DNA from: Hyphomicrobiales bacterium
GTDB taxonomy: Bacteria; Pseudomonadota; Alphaproteobacteria; Rhizobiales; Xanthobacteraceae
Assembly (NCBI GenBank): GCA_009377695.1
Contig: WHTP01000021.1
Span: 1-58,615, forward strand
DNA: 58,615 bases
Direction: 5' to 3'
Shown here: one piece after another, positions 52,862 through 58,615 of the stretch
Position numbering within the stretch: the stretch's first letter is position 1
Layout: each line of letters starts with the position of its first letter
Made by a program: the position numbers and the translations under genes
Notes under the pieces: generated by a model
Told to the model about the DNA's origin: nothing
Databases searched by the model: none
The model's input: the letters and a program-made list of their open reading frames with translations, nothing else

Positions 52862-53995
52862 CTACCCCTTCATCGCATATTCCTTCAACGCCGCCGGATC
52901 GGGATCGAAGCCAAGCCCCGGTGCGTCGGTAAGGTGCAGGGAACCGTTCTGCGGCTTGGGCGCAGTCGGGCAGATTGCCGCGACCGCGCCGGCCGACATG
53001 TACGGGTGCCATTCGCAGATCGTGCCGTTCACCGCGCCCGCCTGCAGATGCAGGTTGTGCTGGGTCGCGCCGCCGCCGTTGCAGATCGGCGTCGCAAAGC
53101 CGAGCGCGAGATCGGCGGCGCGCAGCCCGCCCGTATAGCCGCCGCAATTGACGACGTTCGGCTGCAGGATGTCGACCGCCTGCTGCACCAGAAGCTCGTT
53201 GAAGCGATGGAGCGCCCCCATGCTCTGTCCGGCCGCGATCTGCAGACCGGTCTGGCGGCGGAAGTCCGCCATGCGACCCGCGTGGTTGTCGGGCACCGGC
53301 TCCTCCACGAAAGCAAGCCCGTAGGGCGCGCACATCCGCACGAGTGCAAATGCCTGCGACGGATCGAGCTCGCAATTGATGTCGATCGCGATCTCCGCGC
53401 TATGGCCGACCGCATCGCGCACGGCCTTGACGCGGCGCGCATCCTCGAGCAGCGCCTCGGTCATGTTGGGAAATTCATGGGCACGGTCGCGCGCGATCAC
53501 GCCGACGACCATCTTCACGCCGCCGAAGCCTTCGGTCACCCAATGCTTCGCGACCGCCGCTAACTGCTCCCGGTCCATCGACGGCAAGCCGCAGGTGACG
53601 TAGCACGGTACCTTGTCGCGCGCGCCGCCGAGCAGCCGCCACACCGGCTCCTTCAGCGCCTTGCCGCGGACGTCCCAGAGCGCAATGTCGATCGCGCTGA
53701 TCGCGTGATAAGCGAGCCCGGTCTGCCCGCGGTGGCAGAGCTCCCGGTACATGGCGTTCCAGACGTCGGCGATGCGCCGCGCATCCATGCCGACGATGAC
53801 CGGCGTGACGGTGTTTGCAATCAGCGCCGCGGCGCCCTTTGCCGGCGCGAGGCTGGTGATGCCGTGGCCGACGATGCCGGAATCGGTCTCGACCTCGACG
53901 AACACGATCGGGCGGTTGACGCTGCGGTCGATGCCGGGTGCCTTGATCGCAACCGGTGGATTGAGTGCGTGAGCGGTAACGCGCTTGATTTTCAT
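52862..53995 (-). CDS. Enolase superfamily, mandelate racemase/muconate lactonizing enzyme-type protein
   Basis: The 377-residue protein has the MR/MLE N-cap (VEVETDSGIVGHGITSLAPAKG) and barrel. Metal ligand candidates are D205 (EIAIDIN) and E231 or E232 (FVEEPVP). The third ligand, usually a glutamate, falls in IAAGQSMG (256-260), where no acid is seen. A lysine is in GGVKMVVG and a histidine in TQHNLHLQAG. The family abstracts a proton next to a carboxylate, often dehydrating sugar acids. ATG 53995 was chosen; a longer start adds an unrelated leader. It is divergent from a TctC gene and shares a control region with a TetR-type box. Confidence 0.85.
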   Translation of the reverse strand: MKIKRVTAHALNPPVAIKAPGIDRSVNRPIVFVEVETDSGIVGHGITSLAPAKGAAALIANTVTPVIVGMDARRIADVWNAMYRELCHRGQTGLAYHAISAIDIALWDVRGKALKEPVWRLLGGARDKVPCYVTCGLPSMDREQLAAVAKHWVTEGFGGVKMVVGVIARDRAHEFPNMTEALLEDARRVKAVRDAVGHSAEIAIDINCELDPSQAFALVRMCAPYGLAFVEEPVPDNHAGRMADFRRQTGLQIAAGQSMGALHRFNELLVQQAVDILQPNVVNCGGYTGGLRAADLALGFATPICNGGGATQHNLHLQAGAVNGTICEWHPYMSAGAVAAICPTAPKPQNGSLHLTDAPGLGFDPDPAALKEYAMKG

Positions 53996-54081
53996 GGAAC
54001 CCCCGTCATAGACCCGGGAAAGTCTGTCGCACGGCGGCAATTCGCGTGCAAGTTCAGGCCGGAACCCTGCGACATCAAGTT

Positions 54082-54100
54082 ATAACTCGTTGGTTACTTA
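54082..54100. promoter_or_regulatory. Candidate TetR operator, box 1
   Basis: TAAC-TCGTTG-GTTACTTA: inverted TAAC/GTTA with a 6-base spacer, followed by CTTA. The same arrangement occurs at 56122-56140. It lies just upstream of the -35 box at 54106, in the divergent region between the enolase and TctC genes. Confidence 0.5.
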
Positions 54101-54105
54101 GGTCA

Positions 54106-54135
54106 TTGACGGTGCTTTGCGCCCTCCCGTAAGGT
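54106..54135 (+). promoter_or_regulatory. Candidate promoter of the TctC gene
   Basis: TTGACG at 54106-54111 and TAAGGT at 54130-54135 with an 18-base spacer; the chosen ATG is 36 bases further. The TetR-type box abuts the -35. Confidence 0.45.
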
Positions 54136-54170
54136 CATGGCCAGAAAAGTCCGCCACCGGAGGAAACCTC

Positions 54171-55154
54171 ATGATCCACCGTTTCATGATTGGTCTCGTC
54201 ACCAGCGCCGCGATCGCCTGCTCGATCTCCCCGCAGGCGCACGCCCAGGCCTATCCCAACAAGCCGATCACCATCATTGTTCCGTTCGCCGCAGGCGGAC
54301 CGACTGACATCGTCGCCCGCGTCATTGCCGAACGCTTCACGTCGTCGCTCGGCGAGCGCGTGATCGTCGAAAACGCTCCCGGCGCCGCCGGCACTACCGG
54401 CATGACGCGCGCCGCCCGCGCACCGGCTGACGGCTATACGCTGCTGATGGGACCGATGAGCACGATGAGCTTCTCCCCGACCATCTATCCCAACCTGCCG
54501 GTGCACGCGATCAAGAGCTTTGATCCCGTCGGCATCGTCGCTTCCGCGCCGATCGTGCTGGTCGTGCAGAAAGGGCTTCCCGGCACGATGAAGGACTTCG
54601 TCGCTCATGTGAAGGCGAACGCCGGCAAGATGCAGAACGGCAATGCCGGTATTGGCTCGACTTCGCATCTTGCCTGCGTGCTGCTGAATTCGCGGTTTGG
54701 CGTCAAGCCGGCGATCGTGCCGTACAAGGGCACCGCGCCCGCGATGCAGGACATGCTGACCGGACAGGTCCACTATCTCTGCGACCAGTCCACCAGCGTG
54801 ATGGGCCAGGTGAAGGCCGGCGCCGTGCGGGCGCTGGCCGTACTGGCGCCGGAACCCTCGCCGGCCCTGCCGGGCGTGCCGACCATCGCAAAGGCAGGCT
54901 ACCCGGGCGCCGAAATGGTGGTCTGGAACGCGCTGTTCGCGCCCAAGGGCACGCCGGCAGATATCATCAAGCAGCTCAACGCGGCCATTGCCAAGGGCGT
55001 CGATGACGGCGCGTCGCGCGAACGCTTTGCGTCGCTCGGCGCCGAGGCGCCGAGCGCCGACCTTCGCTCGCCACAGGCGCTCGGCAAACTGCACGCCGCC
55101 GACGTCGAGAAGTGGGGCAAGATCATCCGCGAGGCCGGCGTCAAGATCAACTGA
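54171..55154 (+). CDS. TctC/Bug-type binding protein (7), classical subgroup
   Basis: The 327-residue protein starts at ATG 54171 after GGAGGAA. Signal peptide ends PQAHAQ. The mature protein begins AYPNKPITIIVPFAAGGPTDIVARVIAERF, the classical Bug opening, unlike the FYKGK opening of the six other paralogues in the window; GSTSHLACVLLNSRFG and VPYKGTAPAMQDMLTGQV follow. With the TetR-linked genes around it, a sugar acid or other carboxylate is a plausible ligand. Confidence 0.9.
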   Translation: MIHRFMIGLVTSAAIACSISPQAHAQAYPNKPITIIVPFAAGGPTDIVARVIAERFTSSLGERVIVENAPGAAGTTGMTRAARAPADGYTLLMGPMSTMSFSPTIYPNLPVHAIKSFDPVGIVASAPIVLVVQKGLPGTMKDFVAHVKANAGKMQNGNAGIGSTSHLACVLLNSRFGVKPAIVPYKGTAPAMQDMLTGQVHYLCDQSTSVMGQVKAGAVRALAVLAPEPSPALPGVPTIAKAGYPGAEMVVWNALFAPKGTPADIIKQLNAAIAKGVDDGASRERFASLGAEAPSADLRSPQALGKLHAADVEKWGKIIREAGVKIN

Positions 55155-55212
55155 ACCGCCATTGCTGATGGCGCGCGCACCGTGCGATAGAAGCTCAATA
55201 TCGCGACCTTCG

Positions 55213-55379
55213 CCAGTGTGGCGGTTTCAGAAGTCCGCGTCATTCTCGCGGCGAGTCCGACATGCGGATTTCTGAACCAAAGCCACACTCGATTCAAAGA
55301 GCTGCTAGTGTCCTTCGATTCCGAAGTTCGTATCAGAGGCTGCTGCGAAATCGTACGAACTTCGGAATCGGGACACTAG
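55213..55379. repeat. CTAG-bounded double-hairpin element (family D, copy 3)
   Basis: This is a close copy of 36612-36777 with the same two hairpins. The outer left CTAG has decayed to CCAG and the left-half right end to CTCG, while the right half keeps CTAG at 55305 and 55376. It ends 12 bases before the TetR gene. Confidence 0.75.
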
Positions 55380-55391
55380 CGCGCGCCCCAG

Positions 55392-56072
55392 ATGCAGAAG
55401 CGTCTCACCTCTCCTCGCCGCACCGGCAGCCAGCGCCCCGCCAAAGCGCGCGGCTCTGGCGTGCGCGATCCCGAACGCACCAGCGCCTCGATCCTTGCCG
55501 CCGCGGTGAAGGAATTCACCGAGAAAGGCTACAGCGGCGCCCGCATCGATTCGATCGCGGCGCGCTCCGGCGCCAACAAGCGCATGATCTATCATTATTT
55601 CGGGGACAAGGAGGCGCTCTATCTCGCGGTGCTCGAAAGCGGCTATGTCGGCATCCGTTCGGCCGAAGCGGGCCTGCGCCTCACCGATCTCGAGCCCAAG
55701 GCCGCGATTGAGGCGCTCATCGACTTCACCTGGCAGTATTTCCTCGCTCACCCGGAATTCCTGAGCCTCCTCAACACCGAGAACTTGCATCGCGCCAAAT
55801 ATCTCAAGCGCTCGGCACGCGTGTTCAATCTGCACTCGCCGCTGGTCGCGGTGATCTCCGACATCTTGAAACGCGGTGTCGCGCGCGGCGAGTTCCGTAC
55901 TGGCGCCGATCCCGTTCATGTCTACATCTCGATCGCGTCGCTCGGCTTCTTCTACCTGTCGAACCGCTGGACGCTCTCGACCATCTTCCGCCGCAACCTC
56001 GCGGAACCGGCCGAGCTCAAGACGCGCGGCGAGCACATCAAGGAGGTGATCCTTGGATATTTGCGGCCATGA
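55392..56072 (+). CDS. TetR/AcrR family transcriptional regulator
   Basis: The 226-residue regulator has a basic leader, then the TetR helix-turn-helix SILAAAVKEFTEKGYSGARIDSIAARSGANKRMIYHYFGDKEALY (about residues 33-77). The C-terminal part (FTWQYFLAHPEFLSLLNTENLHRAKYL) fits the TetR_C domains of this branch. It lies between two copies of the TAAC-N6-GTTACTTA box, at 54082 and 56122, and so is the natural candidate to bind them. A palindromic element directly upstream may carry or replace part of its promoter. Confidence 0.9.
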   Translation: MQKRLTSPRRTGSQRPAKARGSGVRDPERTSASILAAAVKEFTEKGYSGARIDSIAARSGANKRMIYHYFGDKEALYLAVLESGYVGIRSAEAGLRLTDLEPKAAIEALIDFTWQYFLAHPEFLSLLNTENLHRAKYLKRSARVFNLHSPLVAVISDILKRGVARGEFRTGADPVHVYISIASLGFFYLSNRWTLSTIFRRNLAEPAELKTRGEHIKEVILGYLRP

Positions 56073-56121
56073 CGTACAGCAAAATCGCCACCTTGACGGC
56101 GCCGCCACCAGGTGGCAACTT

Positions 56122-56140
56122 GTAACCATCTAGTTACTTA
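56122..56140. promoter_or_regulatory. Candidate TetR operator, box 2
   Basis: GTAAC-CATCTA-GTTAC followed by TTA: a 5-bp inverted repeat with a 6-base spacer, sharing TAAC and GTTACTTA with the box at 54082. It lies 37 bases before the dehydrogenase start; TTGACG at 56094-56099 may be a -35. Confidence 0.5.
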
Positions 56141-56176
56141 CGGCGCATCGGCGCCTGAGTGGGAGGAGAGACCGAC

Positions 56177-57346
56177 ATGGCAACCCGGCGCTTCGGCATC
56201 ATCATGCACGGCATCACCGGCCGCATGGGCTATAACCAGCACCTGGTGCGCTCGATCTGCGCGATCCGCGACCAGGGCGGCGTCACGCTCCCGAACGACG
56301 ACCGCGTGATGCCCGACCCGATATTGATCGGACGCAACGCCGAGAAGGTCCAGGCTATCGCGGCGAAGCACGGCATCAAGCGCACGGCGACCGACCTCGA
56401 CGCGGCGCTCGCCAACAAGGACGATACGATCTTCTTCGACGCCGGCTCGACCCAGATGCGCGTCGGTTTGCTTCGCAAGGCGATCGCGGCCGGCAAGCAC
56501 ATCTATTGCGAGAAGCCGGTGTCGGAGACGCTCGCCGAAGCGATCTCCGTCGCGCAGGCCGCCAAGGACAAAGGCGTCAAGAGCGGCGTGGTCCAGGACA
56601 AGCTCTACCTCCCCGGCCTGCGCAAGATCAAAATGCTCAACGACTCCGGCTTCTTCGGCCGCATCCTCTCGGTGCGCGGCGAATTCGGCTACTGGGTGTT
56701 CGAGGGCGACTGGGGTCAGCCGGCGCAGCGCCCGAGCTGGAATTACCGCAAGAAGGAAGGCGGCGGTATCATCCTCGATATGCTGCCGCACTGGCGCTAC
56801 GTGCTCGACAACCTGTTCGGCGCGGTCGAGGCGGTGTCGTGCCTCGGCATCACCCATATTCCCTCCCGTGCGGACGAGGCCGGCAAGACCTACGCCGCCG
56901 ATGCGGACGACGCCGCCTATGCGACCTTCCAGCTCGCGGGCGGCGCGATCGCCCATATCAACTCGTCATGGTGCGTGCGCGTGAAGCGTGACGACCTCGT
57001 CACCTTCCAGGTCGACGGCACCCACGGTTCGGCGGTCGCCGGTCTCCATCGCTGCTTCACCCAGCACCGCGTGAACACGCCGCGGCCGGTGTGGAATCCG
57101 GACGAGCCGCAGACCATGACGTTCGAAGAGCAATGGGACGAGGTGCCGGACAACCAGGTCTATGAGAACGGCTTCAAGCTGCAGTGGGAGGAGTTCATCC
57201 GCCACGTGGTCGCCGGCACGCCGTGGAAGTTCGACCTGTTCGAAGGCGCCAAAGGCGTGCAGCTTGCCGAGCTCGCGCTGAAGAGTTGGGCCGAGCGGCG
57301 CTGGGTTGACGTGCCGGCGCTGCAGGCCGCCAAAGCCGCCGCGTGA
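56177..57346 (+). CDS. Gfo/Idh/MocA family oxidoreductase
   Basis: The 389-residue NAD(P)-dependent dehydrogenase shows the Rossmann start FGIIMHGITGRMGYNQHL, then AIAAGKHIYCEKPVSETL with the family EKP motif (active-site lysine), and the C-terminal domain GGGIILDMLPHWRYVLDNLFG with the H-containing catalytic helix. The family oxidises sugars, inositols or sugar acids. ATG 56177 follows GGGAGGAG. It starts a run of three sugar-type genes, with a TetR-type box directly upstream. Confidence 0.9.
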   Translation: MATRRFGIIMHGITGRMGYNQHLVRSICAIRDQGGVTLPNDDRVMPDPILIGRNAEKVQAIAAKHGIKRTATDLDAALANKDDTIFFDAGSTQMRVGLLRKAIAAGKHIYCEKPVSETLAEAISVAQAAKDKGVKSGVVQDKLYLPGLRKIKMLNDSGFFGRILSVRGEFGYWVFEGDWGQPAQRPSWNYRKKEGGGIILDMLPHWRYVLDNLFGAVEAVSCLGITHIPSRADEAGKTYAADADDAAYATFQLAGGAIAHINSSWCVRVKRDDLVTFQVDGTHGSAVAGLHRCFTQHRVNTPRPVWNPDEPQTMTFEEQWDEVPDNQVYENGFKLQWEEFIRHVVAGTPWKFDLFEGAKGVQLAELALKSWAERRWVDVPALQAAKAAA

Positions 57347-57397
57347 GGCTACCTCACGAGGATTGCGCCGCGAGGATCGCGCCACAAGGATCGCGTC

Positions 57398-58570
57398 ATG
57401 ACGACCATCAGGCTGCCGCTGCCGGATCACCGGTTTGAAGATTACACCGTCAAGAACGGACCGCTTGAGGTCAAGCGCGGCACGGCGCGATCCGGCAACG
57501 CATCGCGTATCGCCTATTCGGCGGCGCATGTCACCGCCGATCCCCTCGCCGACAACGATCCTTGGATCGACGCCGCGATCGATTGGGACAAGACCATCGC
57601 GTTCCGCAACTATATTTGGGATCTCGGGCTTGGCGTCGCCGAAGCGATGGACACCGCGCAGCGCGGAATGGGTATCGACTGGCCGACTGCGCTCGAATTG
57701 ATCCGCCGCTCACTCGACGCAGCCAAGGATCGACCGGGCGCGCTGATCGCAAGCGGTGCCGGCACCGACCATCTCGCGGTTGACGCCGGTGTGACCATCG
57801 ATGACGTGATCCGCGCCTTTGAGCAGCAGGTCGAAGCGATCGAGGCCCTGGGCGGCCGCATCATCCTGATGGCAAGCCGTGCACTCGTTCGCGCCGCGCG
57901 CGGCCCGGCCGACTATCTGCGCGTCTACGACCGCATCCTGTCGCAGACCCGCGAGCCGGTGATCATCCATTGGCTCGGCGAGATGTTCGATCCGGCGCTC
58001 GAGGGCTATTGGGGCTCGCGCGACCACAACGCCGCGATGGACACGGCGCTGGCGGCGATTTCGGCCAACGCCGCGAAAGTCGACGGCATCAAGATCTCGC
58101 TTCTTTCCAAGGAAAAGGAGATCGCGATGCGCCGCCGCCTGCCCGCGGGCGTGCGGATGTATACCGGCGACGACTTCAACTATGCGGAGCTGATCGCAGG
58201 CGACGAGCACGGCTATTCCGATGCGCTGCTCGGCATCTTCGATGCGATTGCACCGGCGGCCGCCGCTGCGCTCGACCGGCTGTCGGCTGGCGATGAGCAG
58301 ACCTTCCACGACATCCTCACGCCGACCGTGCCGCTCAGCCGTCACATCTTCAAGTCGCCGACGCACTTCTACAAGACCGGTGTCGTCTTCCTCGCTTATC
58401 TCAACGGATTGCAGGACCATTTCGTCATGGTCGGCGGCCAGCAAAGCGCGCGCTCGATTGTGCACCTTGCCGAACTGTTCCGCCTGGCCGACCGGGCGCG
58501 CGTGTTGCGCGATCCGGAGCTCGCGACACGCCGCATGAAGCAGGTGCTGGCGGTCGCAGGCGTCGCCTAA
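57398..58570 (+). CDS. DUF993 family, dihydrodipicolinate-synthase-like TIM-barrel protein
   Basis: The 390-residue protein matches DUF993, a relative of DHDPS-type aldolases: RIAYSAAHVTADPL, AIDWDKTIAFRNYIWDLGLGVAEAMDTAQRGMG, GRIILMASRALVRAARG and VDGIKISLLSKEKEIAMR. The lysine in DGIKISLL is in the position of the Schiff-base lysine of the class, which suggests aldol cleavage of a keto sugar acid. No reaction is proven for the family as far as I know. It is 51 bases after the dehydrogenase gene and 12 before the next start. Confidence 0.82.
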   Translation: MTTIRLPLPDHRFEDYTVKNGPLEVKRGTARSGNASRIAYSAAHVTADPLADNDPWIDAAIDWDKTIAFRNYIWDLGLGVAEAMDTAQRGMGIDWPTALELIRRSLDAAKDRPGALIASGAGTDHLAVDAGVTIDDVIRAFEQQVEAIEALGGRIILMASRALVRAARGPADYLRVYDRILSQTREPVIIHWLGEMFDPALEGYWGSRDHNAAMDTALAAISANAAKVDGIKISLLSKEKEIAMRRRLPAGVRMYTGDDFNYAELIAGDEHGYSDALLGIFDAIAPAAAAALDRLSAGDEQTFHDILTPTVPLSRHIFKSPTHFYKTGVVFLAYLNGLQDHFVMVGGQQSARSIVHLAELFRLADRARVLRDPELATRRMKQVLAVAGVA

Positions 58571-58582
58571 GCGGGGCACCAG

Positions 58583-58615
58583 ATGCGGCTCGACGGTCTC
58601 TCGATCAATCTCGCA
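58583..58615 (+). CDS. Sugar phosphate isomerase/epimerase, N-terminal fragment (cut by window edge)
   Basis: Only 11 residues are visible (RLDGLSINLA after the start). This opening is typical of the xylose-isomerase-like TIM-barrel family found beside Gfo/Idh/MocA and DUF993 genes. Its start lies 12 bases after the DUF993 stop, so it is in the same operon. No ribosome site stronger than GGGGCAC is seen. Confidence 0.5.
   Translation, partial: MRLDGLSINLA

Overview
The window reads as a chromosomal accessory region of a GC-rich alphaproteobacterium, most likely Hyphomicrobiales (Bradyrhizobium / Rhodopseudomonas / Pseudolabrys-like). The support is the strong GC bias with long antisense shadow frames, the intergenic palindromes of the 'CCTTCGAGG...CCTCAGGATGACG', 'GTAGCCCGG...' and 'GAGCATGATCCCGAAAA' kinds, and the large number of TctC/Bug-type periplasmic binding proteins. 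This is inference from sequence style; no rRNA, tRNA, transposase or CRISPR was seen.

Layout. 1-8.4 kb: tail of a solute-binding protein, a frameshifted fumarylacetoacetase, an orphan molybdenum hydroxylase large subunit with a quinone oxidoreductase, a secreted transglycosylase-like protein and an aldehyde dehydrogenase. 8.5-12.4 kb: a DUF1989 protein and a divergent pair of UbiD-type decarboxylases bracketed by GTAG repeats. 12.5-14.2 kb: a two-gene unit that looks like a toxin with a RecB-like PD-(D/E)XK nuclease domain plus its immunity protein. 14.3-19.3 kb: an Fe3+/polyamine-type ABC importer and a TctC protein. 19.3-30.5 kb: an aromatic catabolism block with a second orphan molybdenum hydroxylase, an extradiol dioxygenase, TctC proteins, an Asp/Glu-racemase-fold protein without its cysteines, an HpaB-type monooxygenase, a cupin, an FAD hydroxylase and an amidase. 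30.6-36.6 kb: two more UbiD proteins flanking an AtzG-AtzE-AtzH (HpxXYZ-like) amidohydrolase set whose ABC transporter survives only as a fragment. 36.8-41.2 kb: tandem TctC paralogues, a luciferase-like monooxygenase and a Rieske oxygenase.

41.5-47.8 kb: an IclR regulator with a perfect 15-bp operator candidate in front of an operon for CoA-dependent hydroxycinnamate catabolism (acyl-CoA dehydrogenase, hydroxycinnamoyl-CoA hydratase-lyase, NDP-forming CoA ligase, TctC). 47.8-52.7 kb: an EamA transporter and a complete three-subunit molybdenum hydroxylase. 52.9-58.6 kb: an enolase-superfamily enzyme, a TctC protein, a TetR regulator, a Gfo/Idh/MocA dehydrogenase, a DUF993 aldolase-like protein and the start of a sugar phosphate isomerase. 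A shared box, TAAC-N6-GTTACTTA, lies before both the TctC gene and the dehydrogenase gene.

Overall this is a catabolic island for aromatic acids, amides and sugar acids: binding proteins capture the acids, oxygenases and molybdenum enzymes hydroxylate them, and UbiD enzymes decarboxylate them. It is stitched with palindromic repeats that in several places supply the stop codon of the adjacent gene.
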